From Romboutsia faecis (GTDB lineage Bacteria > Bacillota > Clostridia > Peptostreptococcales > Peptostreptococcaceae), in NCBI RefSeq assembly GCF_014323405.1, contig NZ_JACRWE010000001.1, forward strand, positions 372,001 through 436,000: DNA of 64,000 nucleotides, read 5' to 3'. Positions 55,874 to 64,000 of this stretch are shown in pieces. How positions within the stretch are numbered: the first letter of the stretch is position 1; each line of letters starts with the position of its first letter. Position numbers and translations under genes: made by a program. The notes below the pieces were generated by a model. It was not told where the DNA came from, did not search any database, and worked only from the letters and a program-made list of their open reading frames with translations.

Positions 55874-56284
55874 ATACTCACTTCCTTAAGATTATTTTTA
55901 TTTGTTACCCTAAGAAATAAATTTCATAGTTCATAAGTATTCTGTAATTATATTATAACTTCATTATTAGATTGCCTTTATCCTTTATCCAAATTAAAAT
56001 AACTTTTTATTTTTTATAAAAAATTCTTACATATTAATACTATAAAGTTTCTATAATATACATCTTATTACAAAATATCTTTTCTTAATTATAAACCATA
56101 AAACAGAAACTTAAAACAAAATCTTAATACTTTATTCTATTTAAATCTTTTGATTAAGTTAACACTTCTAAGTTAATCACCTTATTAATTTCATTTATTT
56201 TAACTCTACATTTAAATATGGATTATATTTATATATTTTAATGTGAATAATATTATAGAAGAAAATATATAGCTGAGGTGTAAA
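55874..56284. other. Divergent intergenic region
   Basis: A 411-base, very AT-rich gap that must hold promoters for both flanking genes. TAAGTTAA occurs twice near 56155 and 56171. A TATTAT box near 56251 could be the -10 of the reductase gene. Nothing stronger was seen. Confidence 0.4.
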
Positions 56285-57841
56285 ATGAATGATTTAAAGG
56301 AAACTTTATTAAAAGAAATACCTAGTTTCAAAGAATTTTCATTAAAGTTTTTCAATGGCGAAGTTCCTAAAATGGAATATAAAAGTTTTTCAGGTGGATA
56401 TGGAGTATACGCACAAAGAGATCAAAAATCTTTTATGATTAGGCTAAGAGTCTCTTCTGGCGTAATGTCTCGTTCTCAACTACACACAATTTACCATATG
56501 GCAAATAAACATAATCTAAGTCATATTCATCTTACTACAAGACAAGCTATACAGTTTCATGGCTTAGATGTAGATGCAATATGCAATATTATGGAAGAAG
56601 GAATTCACAATAGTATTTTCACCAGAGGAGGAGGAGGTAATTTCCCTAGAAATGTAGGACTATCTCCATTATCTGGTGTAGATTTGGATGAAGCATTTGA
56701 TGTAGCACCATATTCTATCGCTACAGATAATTACTTTTTAAGTAAAATCACAACTTATCACTTACCTAGAAAGTTAAAAGTCTCTTTTTCTAGTTGTAAT
56801 AAGGATACTGCCCATTGTACTGTACAAGACTTAGGGTTTGTCGCAACACTAAAAGATAATAAGCCATACTTTAAAGTATTTATAGGAGGGGGATTAGGAA
56901 GAAATCCCGCTGTATCTCTGCAACTTGACGAATTAGTAAAACCATCTGATGTTTTATATTATGTAGAAGGATTAACTAAGCTATTTATGGATGAGGGAGA
57001 CTATAAAAACAAAGCTAAAGCCAGAGTTAGATACATGGTTAGTAGATTAGGAGAAAAAGTATTCTTAGAAAAATTCAAAGAATATGTTACTAAAGAAAAA
57101 GAAAAAGGCGGCTTGGATCTCTATCCAGATCCTATTGAATACTTCGAAAATGGTACTGAAATAGACATCTCAGATCCTAGATTAATTAAACAAAAACAAC
57201 AAGGAAGATATAGTGTTTATATTCATCCAATTGGAGGTCTTTTATCTCTTAAAAACTTAAAAGTTTTATTATATGAACTAGATAAAGCAAAAAATCCAAT
57301 GATTAGATTAGCTATGACTGAAGGCATGTATATTATAAACTTAGATGGAAATGAAGCTAAAAAAATATTAGAAATAAGTAAATCTATCAGCGGAAATACA
57401 AGTTTAGAAAAAAGTATTTCTTGTATAGGTGTTCCAATTTGTCAAATGGGAGTTCAAAATAGTCAACAAATGCTTCACAATATAATATCTTATTTTAAAG
57501 AAAATGGCGATGAAAATATTTTAAATGCGATTCCTAGAATATATATATCTGGTTGCACAAACTCTTGTGGAGTTCATCAAATAGGTGCAATTGGGCTTTC
57601 TGGAAAGATTAAGAAAGTTGATGGTGTATCTACAGATGTATTTGAATTATTTATCGGAGGTAATTTCCATCTAAATGACACAAGACTAGGAAACTCCTTA
57701 GGAGACTTTAAAGCAGACGATTTACCTAAATTATTATTCGAAATTGCTCTTTCTATAAATAATAGCAAGAAGAAATTTTATACTTGGGTTGATGAGAATA
57801 AAGATGATCTAGATTCAATCATTTCTAAGTACAAAATATAA
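56285..57841 (+). CDS. Siroheme-dependent sulfite/nitrite reductase
   Basis: A 518-residue single-chain ferredoxin-type reductase with the usual two-fold repeat. The 4Fe4S-siroheme cysteines are ISCIGVPICQMG (CX5C) and YISGCTNSCGVHQIG (CX3C); siroheme-contacting LTTRQAIQFHGL and RVSSGVMS are present. It reduces sulfite to sulfide or nitrite to ammonia; sequence alone does not decide. No FAD or NADPH subunit gene is adjacent. GAGGTG site. Confidence 0.9.
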   Translation: MNDLKETLLKEIPSFKEFSLKFFNGEVPKMEYKSFSGGYGVYAQRDQKSFMIRLRVSSGVMSRSQLHTIYHMANKHNLSHIHLTTRQAIQFHGLDVDAICNIMEEGIHNSIFTRGGGGNFPRNVGLSPLSGVDLDEAFDVAPYSIATDNYFLSKITTYHLPRKLKVSFSSCNKDTAHCTVQDLGFVATLKDNKPYFKVFIGGGLGRNPAVSLQLDELVKPSDVLYYVEGLTKLFMDEGDYKNKAKARVRYMVSRLGEKVFLEKFKEYVTKEKEKGGLDLYPDPIEYFENGTEIDISDPRLIKQKQQGRYSVYIHPIGGLLSLKNLKVLLYELDKAKNPMIRLAMTEGMYIINLDGNEAKKILEISKSISGNTSLEKSISCIGVPICQMGVQNSQQMLHNIISYFKENGDENILNAIPRIYISGCTNSCGVHQIGAIGLSGKIKKVDGVSTDVFELFIGGNFHLNDTRLGNSLGDFKADDLPKLLFEIALSINNSKKKFYTWVDENKDDLDSIISKYKI

Positions 57842-58092
57842 CATTTTATTATTAATAAATTTAATAATTATATAATATTTGGGTTAAAATACTATTACTA
57901 GATTTACTTAAGTATAATTCAAAACTATATTTTTACTATATCATGATAACCATATAAGTATAACATCACCCACTATAGTGTATATTATATACTCTATAAT
58001 TTAGTTTAATTATTATTTATATTGATGTAATAAATAGTCTAGCCTCTATCTAACTAATTAGTCTTAACAATACTTAAGTGAGTCTATTAAAA
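57842..58092. other. AT-rich gap with small palindromes
   Basis: No gene seen. CACTATAGTG at 57971-57980 is a perfect palindrome, followed by a near-palindromic run of TATA steps. No clear plus-strand terminator for the reductase was found. Confidence 0.35.
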
Positions 58093-58120
58093 TAATGCTC
58101 TGGATATACTCCAGAGCATT
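58093..58120 (-). terminator. Terminator of the cupin gene
   Basis: AATGCTCTGGA-tatac-TCCAGAGCATT, 11-bp perfect stem. Confidence 0.85.
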
Positions 58121-58123
58121 TAT

Positions 58124-58468
58124 TTATTCATATAAAACCACCGCTATAAGCTCTAAGTCAACAACTCCAATATTCTCCAAATAATGCTTATTTCCATCTG
58201 CTGTGTAAATAACATCACCTTCCTTAACCTTTACTAAATCTCCATTATCTAAAACTTGTCCCACACCTTTTAAAATATAGTACACTTCAAAGTCTTCAAT
58301 ATGTTCGTGCATACCTATTGAGTTTCCTTTAGGTATCGTAATTCTTGCAAATAACTTACCCTTTCCCTTAAATTCATCCCCCATAATAATATGTTCTCTC
58401 TTAACATTCCCTTTACCATTTCTTAAATTCCCATCTTCGACAATTAAATCATTTTTTCTTTTTATCAT
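58124..58468 (-). CDS. Small cupin-domain protein
   Basis: About 114 residues from ATG 58468 behind GAAGGGAG; the upstream part of the frame precedes that site. Cupin motifs: PKGNSIGMHEHIEDFEVYYILKG (metal His/Glu) and VKEGDVIYTADGNKHYLEN. It binds a metal ion; substrate or ligand unknown. Single gene. Confidence 0.85.
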   Translation of the reverse strand: MIKRKNDLIVEDGNLRNGKGNVKREHIIMGDEFKGKGKLFARITIPKGNSIGMHEHIEDFEVYYILKGVGQVLDNGDLVKVKEGDVIYTADGNKHYLENIGVVDLELIAVVLYE

Positions 58469-58559
58469 AATTTCAACTCCCTTCTTTAAGATATATAGTA
58501 CCATACCTATAAACATAGATTCCCTATTTTTACAATATTATCTCAAAATACAATAAAAA

Positions 58560-58590
58560 TAGGATAGTTATGATATCTATAACTACCCTA
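58560..58590 (-). terminator. Terminator of the prsA-like gene
   Basis: TAGGATAGTTAT and its near inverse TAACTACCCTA around GATATC; TTTTTATTG follows on the minus strand. Confidence 0.75.
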
Positions 58591-58602
58591 CCTTTATTAT
58601 AT

Positions 58603-59727
58603 TTATTCTTTTATTTCTATTTCATATTTTGCTTCTAAATCATCTAATAATGTGTTCTGTTTATTATAAGATAATTGACTTATTAAATCTTCTTTTTCAT
58701 CTTCAAATGAGGCATATTGCTCCCCAGTTTTCTTAATTATATGATATCCATAATCAGTTTCTACGATTTCATCATAAATTTGATTATCCTCTAAAGAGAA
58801 AATTGCATTCTCAAAACTTTCCACCATATCACCTTTTTTGAAAAATCCTAAATCTCCACCATTAGTAGATGATGTATCTTCAGAATATTCTTTAGCTAAA
58901 GCAGCAAAATCCTCTTCTGCTTTAGCTTTTTTTAATATCTTCTGAGCCTTTTCTTTTCGTTTTGCTTTTTCATCATCACTTAGTTCATTGCCTTCATCGT
59001 CTGTAGTCTTAATTAATATATGCGATCCTCTAACCTCAAAAAACTCGTCCTTATTCTTGTCATAATAGTTTTTCGCCTCTTCTTCAGTTACATCTGTTAC
59101 TTTACCCATATATTTTACAGCTATTAATTCTTTTTCTAAATCTTTCTTAATATAGTCTTCAGTTAGATCAAATTCTTTTAAATATTCATCTTCCGCCATT
59201 CCAAAGCTTTGGCTGATTGAACTCATTGTAGTTTCATATTCTTCTTCTATTTCATCTTCACTAACTTCTATATCATTAGATTTAGCTTCTAAATACAACA
59301 TCTCTGTTGTTGTCATATAATCTAACATACTATACTCATAAGCACTGATTTCTTCATCTGTAAGTTTACTCTTACCTTGTAAATAGAATAATGGTTCCAT
59401 CCTATTTTGAAGTTGTTTTCCTGTTATTGACACATCTCCAACAGTAGCAAATACTTTATTTGCTCTATATTTCTTTGCTGTAGCAGGTAATTCTCTACCT
59501 ACATTTTTACCGTAGCTAAACCCTACTCCTAAACACATAATTCCAACTAATGAAATTGCAACTATTTTTATTATATTATTTGATTTAATTTGTTTAATTT
59601 TTTTTATTGAGATTTTATTTTCTGACTTAATTTGACCTTCTTGTTTACTTTTACTATACATAACTTCTTCATTTTTATCTATTGAATTTGAGCTTTTGTT
59701 ATTATTAGCTATTTTATCTTCCGACAT
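58603..59727 (-). CDS. PrsA-type peptidyl-prolyl isomerase
   Basis: A 374-residue protein: charged cytoplasmic start of about 50 residues, one membrane helix ([19 protein letters not shown]), SurA_N-like helical part (residues 90-230), then a parvulin domain about 230-330 ([42 protein letters not shown]). It folds exported proteins outside the membrane. It lacks the Cys lipobox of classic PrsA and is instead a signal-anchored type. AGGAGG site. Confidence 0.9.
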   Translation of the reverse strand: MSEDKIANNNKSSNSIDKNEEVMYSKSKQEGQIKSENKISIKKIKQIKSNNIIKIVAISLVGIMCLGVGFSYGKNVGRELPATAKKYRANKVFATVGDVSITGKQLQNRMEPLFYLQGKSKLTDEEISAYEYSMLDYMTTTEMLYLEAKSNDIEVSEDEIEEEYETTMSSISQSFGMAEDEYLKEFDLTEDYIKKDLEKELIAVKYMGKVTDVTEEEAKNYYDKNKDEFFEVRGSHILIKTTDDEGNELSDDEKAKRKEKAQKILKKAKAEEDFAALAKEYSEDTSSTNGGDLGFFKKGDMVESFENAIFSLEDNQIYDEIVETDYGYHIIKKTGEQYASFEDEKEDLISQLSYNKQNTLLDDLEAKYEIEIKE

Positions 59728-59825
59728 GAAATACCTCCTAAAATATTGATTCTATACTTATACTACATTATTTTAATTTAAAATGTGTGAATAAAAAATG
59801 AAGGTATTATGAATTTATTATGAAC

Positions 59826-60665
59826 TTAAATACTTCTAAGACTATACCTTATCTCATATCGACCAACTTTTGTGTTACCACACTTTAACATATCAACAAT
59901 CTCATTTCTATTTTTGCTTAAATAATTTGAGCAACTATCTAAAGATTTGAAAATTTCTACTACTTCACCTTTTTTATTCACTAATTCGATTTTTTTATTT
60001 CCACCTCTTTTAATTATAGCCCCATATTTTTTAAAGTAATCATCATATTCTGTATCTATACATTCAAATCTATAATGCATTTTCACTGGTTCAATTTTTT
60101 CACTTGATAAGATTTCATCTCTTTTATTTTCCGAAATTTTACATTTAAATATTTTATTATTTAGCATATTAAATAGTTCAATAGGACTTTTAGTATTGTT
60201 TAAATACTCACTTTCATCTTCAATATACTCTCCAAGTTCTTGTTTTAAATAATTAATTGCATCTCCTAAGTAGTCTGTATGACCATACTTTAAATTTTCT
60301 TTTATATAAGCTAATGGTATTTTAAGCGTTTTACTACATTCCTTATAAGATTTAAATTCTAAAATCTCTTCATTATATATATCTATGGATCTTATACTTT
60401 TTTCTCTTCTAATTTTAATATCCTTTATATAACCTTCGTTTTCTTTTAAAAATATCTCCAATTCTTTTTCTATAGATACATCTTTATTATCAAATTCAAT
60501 TATTTCCTCATGTACTAAGTCTATGTTTTCTATTTCTTGATTATTTTTATCATTATCCTTAATTGTTGTTTCTTCTCTAGCATCTATGCCTACAAAATTT
60601 TCTTCTAATTCTGTATTTTCTATATTCTTTTTCTTATTAATTAAGTTAAAAATTTTTTTAAACAA
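59826..60665 (-). CDS. Protein with two NUMOD1-like repeats
   Basis: A 279-residue protein with a TTG start behind AGGAGG. The N-terminal 90 residues are acidic and charged. Two units resemble NUMOD1 DNA-binding modules: IDIYNEEILEFKSYKECSKT (about 92-115, then IPLAYIKENLKYG) and IELVNKKGEVVEIFKSLDSC (about 228-247, then NRNEIVDMLKCG). Normally such modules sit behind homing nucleases; no nuclease domain is visible. It might be a stand-alone DNA-binding protein. Function unknown. Confidence 0.6.
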   Translation of the reverse strand: MFKKIFNLINKKKNIENTELEENFVGIDAREETTIKDNDKNNQEIENIDLVHEEIIEFDNKDVSIEKELEIFLKENEGYIKDIKIRREKSIRSIDIYNEEILEFKSYKECSKTLKIPLAYIKENLKYGHTDYLGDAINYLKQELGEYIEDESEYLNNTKSPIELFNMLNNKIFKCKISENKRDEILSSEKIEPVKMHYRFECIDTEYDDYFKKYGAIIKRGGNKKIELVNKKGEVVEIFKSLDSCSNYLSKNRNEIVDMLKCGNTKVGRYEIRYSLRSI

Positions 60666-60854
60666 TTATGATTCCTCCTAATAATACTTATTATCTTTAA
60701 TTACTACAATATCATATATAATTTTACTAAAATATACATTATTAGTAAACTAAGCCATAAAATAAAAATTAAATTATTTTTATACTCCTTCTTTTTTGAT
60801 ATAATATAAATTATTATTAATTGACATTGACAACTTATTGTAAGGAGTGATATT

Positions 60855-62114
60855 ATGAAAAATCTTTTAAGTGAAGCTAATAATTGTTTATTATGTAAAA
60901 ATGCTAGGTGTCAAAAAAATTGTCCTATTGATACTCCAATACCAGAAATAATAAAACTTTATAAAGAAAATAATTTCGAAAAGGCAGGAGAAATACTTTT
61001 TAATAATAACCCTTTATCTTCTATTTGTGCTATTGTGTGTCCTCATGAAACACAGTGTAGTGGTAACTGTATAAGAGGTATAAAAGGAGAACCTGTACAT
61101 TTTTATAATATTGAAAAAGAAATTTCATTCGAATACTTAAAGAATATGAATATTACAAAACCTAAATCTAATGAACTAAAGGTTGCTATAGTAGGTTCTG
61201 GTCCTGCTGGCATAACTGTGGCCTTTGACTTAGCTAAAAAAGGTTACGATGTTACTATTTTTGAAAAAAATGAAAAAATTGGTGGAGTTTTAACCTATGG
61301 TATACCAAGTTTTAGATTACCAGAAAACATTATAAATCTTATAGGTACAAGATTAAAAGAATATGGAGTAAAAATAAAAATAAACTCTTTAGTTGGTCCT
61401 GTAGTAACTCTAGATAAGCTTTTTGAAGATGGGTATAAAGCTATATTTATAGGTACAGGAGTTTGGAATCCTAAAAGATTAAATATAAAAGGAGAGACTT
61501 TTGGTCATGCCCACTATGCTATAAATTACTTAAAAAGCCCTCATCTTTATGATTTAGGTGAAAAAGTTATTGTAATTGGAGCAGGTAACGTAGCAATGGA
61601 TGCTGCTAGAAGCGCTAAACATTATGGTTCTAAGGAAGTTTACGTAACTTATAGACGTGACTTTGAAGATATGACAGCTACTAATCATGAGATTAATGAC
61701 GCAAAACAAGAAGGTGTTTTATTTAATACATTTAAGTCTCCTGTTGAAATAGTAGATGAAGGAATAATACTTGCTGATACTAAAAAAATAATAAATGAAG
61801 ATGGCACTACATCTCTTATTACAGTGGAAAATAGTGAAAAATTATATGAATGTGATTCTGTTTTAATTGCGGTAAGCCAAGAAGCTAAAAATAATATAGT
61901 TGTTAATAATAAAGGCTTAGATGTAAAAAGAGGCGGACTTTTATTTACTAACGAATATGGTCAAACAACTAGAGAAGGTGTATTTGCATGCGGAGATGTT
62001 GCTCATGGTGCTAGTACAGTAATTGAAGCTGTTGTTTCAGCTAAGAAAATATCTCAATCTATAGATAATTATATTCAAGATACTATAAATGAAGAAATAG
62101 AGTTTACATCTTAA
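60855..62114 (+). CDS. GltD/PreT-like NAD(P)-dependent oxidoreductase
   Basis: A 419-residue flavoprotein. N-terminal Fer4_20-type cluster domain with CLLCKNARCQKNCPIDTPIP and CAIVCPHETQCSGNCIRG, then FAD-binding VAIVGSGPAGITVAFDLA, GVLTYGIPSFRLP, NAD(P)-binding VIVIGAGNVAMDAARSA, and VFACGDVAHG at the end. This is the small subunit module of glutamate synthase and related electron bifurcating or reductase enzymes; no large subunit lies next to it. AAGGAG site. Confidence 0.92.
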   Translation: MKNLLSEANNCLLCKNARCQKNCPIDTPIPEIIKLYKENNFEKAGEILFNNNPLSSICAIVCPHETQCSGNCIRGIKGEPVHFYNIEKEISFEYLKNMNITKPKSNELKVAIVGSGPAGITVAFDLAKKGYDVTIFEKNEKIGGVLTYGIPSFRLPENIINLIGTRLKEYGVKIKINSLVGPVVTLDKLFEDGYKAIFIGTGVWNPKRLNIKGETFGHAHYAINYLKSPHLYDLGEKVIVIGAGNVAMDAARSAKHYGSKEVYVTYRRDFEDMTATNHEINDAKQEGVLFNTFKSPVEIVDEGIILADTKKIINEDGTTSLITVENSEKLYECDSVLIAVSQEAKNNIVVNNKGLDVKRGGLLFTNEYGQTTREGVFACGDVAHGASTVIEAVVSAKKISQSIDNYIQDTINEEIEFTS

Positions 62115-62144
62115 GTCAAGATAGGATTATATTTAAATAAACTT

Positions 62145-62191
62145 CTTATAAATAAAAGGTGCATAGATATTATGCACCTTTTATTTATAAG
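62145..62191. terminator. Bidirectional terminator, 21-bp perfect stem
   Basis: CTTATAAATAAAAGGTGCAT(A) pairs with its exact inverse around GATAT, between converging genes. Confidence 0.92.
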
Positions 62192-62197
62192 TAGAAC

Positions 62198-62776
62198 TTA
62201 TTCTTTAATATATTCATCACTTAACTTTTTTATAAAATATGGTATAGAAATAAATGCTCCAATTAGTGCATCTATCATATCTATCATTGTATCTTCTAAT
62301 CCACCTATTTGAGTATGAGTTCCTAATATGTTATCTAATGAGAACTCCATTATCTCCCAAATGCTAGCTACTCCCATAGTAAACATAAATAGAAATATTA
62401 TTACAAATACCTTATTAACCATTTTTATATTTTCTTCATTATTAAAATATCTTATAATCAAATATGCTATATTACAAGATAAAACACCAGAATATAAATG
62501 TAAAAAGTCATCATAATGATTTATGCTATAAAATTTAAAACAACTTCCAAACAATGATGATACCATAATAAAAATTACTAAGTTAATATAAATACTATTA
62601 TCCAATAATTTATTAACTTTTTTATTTACTATTCCTAATAAAAATGTGCTAACTATACAAAAAGTTAAAATTCCTAGTTCAAATATTTTTCTTTCTTTTA
62701 AAAACCAAATTATCGATGCCATATATATAATATAAATAAATCTTATAATCCAATTCTTTTTTTCTATTTTTCCCAT
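62198..62776 (-). CDS. DUF2238-like membrane protein
   Basis: About 192 residues from ATG 62776 behind AAAGAG; a GTG two codons earlier is possible. Five to six hydrophobic segments. The conserved patterns NHYDDFLHLYSG and ASIWEIMEFSLDNILG ... GLEDTMIDMIDALIG match the DUF2238-type membrane family (acidic His/Asp/Glu clusters at membrane edges). Function unknown. Confidence 0.75.
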   Translation of the reverse strand: MGKIEKKNWIIRFIYIIYMASIIWFLKERKIFELGILTFCIVSTFLLGIVNKKVNKLLDNSIYINLVIFIMVSSLFGSCFKFYSINHYDDFLHLYSGVLSCNIAYLIIRYFNNEENIKMVNKVFVIIFLFMFTMGVASIWEIMEFSLDNILGTHTQIGGLEDTMIDMIDALIGAFISIPYFIKKLSDEYIKE

Positions 62777-62826
62777 AATCACTCTTTCTACTCCCTACAC
62801 AGATATATTTAGTTTAGTACATAATC

Positions 62827-64000
62827 TTACAATAACTTAGGATCTACTTCATTTTTCCCATAACCATATTTTTTAAGTGGCTTAAGTGCAGGACCATTTA
62901 ATATATTCCCATCATAGTCAAATCTCGAACCGTGACATGGGCAATCCCAAGTATTTTCTGCACTATTAAATCTCAATTCACAACCTAAATGTGTACAAGT
63001 TATATCTACAATATGTAGATTTCCATCATAATTTCTAAAAGCCCCATATCTTTTTCCATCAATATTTACAATACGTCCTTCTCCTTTTCTTGTTGGCATA
63101 TCATCATAACCAAAATTTAGCTTACCCTTTACATAGTCTAACGCAACACCTAAGTTAAAACTCATAAACCTCGTAGATAAATAACTTCCTCCTCTAGTAG
63201 GATTGAATAATTCCTCATACTCACTAGAGTTATTTAGAATTAAATCTCTTATAAGAAGTCCTGCTACAGTTCCATTAGTATTTCCCCATTTACAAAATCC
63301 TGTAGCTACATAAATATTCTTCTCTTTTGAATTTATATGACCTATATAAGGTATATCATCAAAGCTCATATAATCCTGAGTCATCCACTTTGTTATAGTT
63401 TTTCTTGAATTAAAATTACTTTCTGCAAATTCTTCTATTTCTTTATATATATCGGATTCAATATTGCCTTTTCCTACTTGATGATCAGATCCACCTATAA
63501 TTAATACTTTTTTATCATTTTCATTATATACTTTAAATGTTCTCACTGGTTCCTCTATGCTTAAATACATACCATTAGGCAAATCTGTATTTAAATCCGT
63601 CGCCAATAAATATGAACAATTAGCTTCTTCTTTCCCAAAGTATAGTTTAAGACCTCCATCATACCAAGGAGTATGAGATGCTATCACTAAATTTTTAGTA
63701 TTTATTGTATTATTATTTCTTGTTTTTATTATATAATCTGCTTCTTTTTGCAAATCATCTACAGGACTATTCTCATATATTTTAACTCCTAGTTTTTCAC
63801 ATAATTCTGCTAAAGCATTGATATATTTTTTAGGATTAAACTGCCCTTGATTTTCAAAAGATATAGCTCCTTTTACATCAAGCGGAATTCCTTCTAATCC
63901 ATCATAATACTTGCATGGTATTCCAATTCTTAAACATACCTCGTACTCTGACTTTAAATCCTCTATATAATTTTCATCTGTTGTATATATATACGCTGGT
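62827..64000 (-). CDS. DAO-type oxidoreductase with C-terminal Rieske domain (N-terminus beyond window)
   Basis: The frame stays open to the right edge (reading PAYIYTTDENYIEDL at the edge), so the real start is outside; a TTG at 63753 is internal. FAD-dependent DAO-type barrel (VIASHTPWYDG, LIIGGSDHQVG, DIPYIGH, VATGFCKWGNTNG), then a Rieske [2Fe-2S] domain with CTHLGC and CPCHGS at the end. Such fusions are widespread in Bacilli and Clostridia; substrate unknown. Confidence 0.9.
   Translation of the reverse strand, partial: PAYIYTTDENYIEDLKSEYEVCLRIGIPCKYYDGLEGIPLDVKGAISFENQGQFNPKKYINALAELCEKLGVKIYENSPVDDLQKEADYIIKTRNNNTINTKNLVIASHTPWYDGGLKLYFGKEEANCSYLLATDLNTDLPNGMYLSIEEPVRTFKVYNENDKKVLIIGGSDHQVGKGNIESDIYKEIEEFAESNFNSRKTITKWMTQDYMSFDDIPYIGHINSKEKNIYVATGFCKWGNTNGTVAGLLIRDLILNNSSEYEELFNPTRGGSYLSTRFMSFNLGVALDYVKGKLNFGYDDMPTRKGEGRIVNIDGKRYGAFRNYDGNLHIVDITCTHLGCELRFNSAENTWDCPCHGSRFDYDGNILNGPALKPLKKYGYGKNEVDPKLL

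Noticed and set aside
63753..63755. Start of the Rieske protein at a TTG
   Set aside because: The frame continues upstream with sensible DAO-family sequence to the window edge, so the TTG is internal.

Overview
The window is AT-rich DNA from a low-GC Gram-positive anaerobe. Short intergenic gaps with stem-loop/T-run terminators, strong AGGAGG-type ribosome sites, a SpoVB homologue, a glutamate 2,3-aminomutase with the EAM residue pair, and a strict-anaerobe style Hcp all point to Clostridia, most likely Peptostreptococcaceae (relatives of Clostridioides, Paraclostridium, Romboutsia). The genus is an inference; no rRNA gene is present.

Region 1 (1 to about 9.8 kb) is the end of an integrated mobile element. 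On the minus strand it carries an SF2 helicase (cut by the window edge), a winged-helix replication-type protein, small phage-like proteins, a 999-residue protein with the landmarks of the YonO / QDE-1 class of two-barrel RNA polymerases, and a tyrosine-recombinase-fold protein whose catalytic residues are eroded. An 18-base motif sits just upstream of the ribosome sites of the polymerase and of the recombinase-fold gene, plus one extra copy. This resembles the SPbeta phage pairing of the YonO polymerase with the MrpR recombinase-fold repressor. A plus-strand tyrosine integrase with a frameshift in its N-terminus closes the element next to host genes.

Region 2 (9.9 to 27.4 kb) is chromosomal: a nitrosative-stress operon (hcp, hemerythrin, DUF1858) with an FNR-type palindrome near -42; an HD phosphohydrolase; a GH25 lysozyme with four LysM repeats; an aldo/keto reductase; a DUF4397 protein; a Memo-AMMECR1 fusion with its radical SAM partner; an orphan ArsD-like protein; and an ABC import operon that also encodes an alkaline-phosphatase-superfamily hydrolase and a PHP phosphatase.

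Region 3 (27.6 to 41.9 kb) holds a complete spermidine operon, speA-speD-speE-speB-metK, which makes putrescine from arginine via agmatine and supplies the SAM for aminopropylation. It is followed by uvsE, spoVB, an alpha/beta hydrolase, two zinc-ribbon proteins, a rhodanese, and asnS under an Asn T-box leader with a clear sigma-A promoter.

Region 4 (42 to 64 kb) holds a large periplasmic-type propeller sensor kinase without a nearby regulator, an AI-2E-type permease, a regulator / MFS transporter / amidohydrolase locus, glutamate 2,3-aminomutase (eam), an Ig-like surface protein, a siroheme sulfite/nitrite reductase, a PrsA-type foldase, a protein with two NUMOD1-like repeats, a GltD-like oxidoreductase, and a DAO-Rieske protein cut by the right edge.
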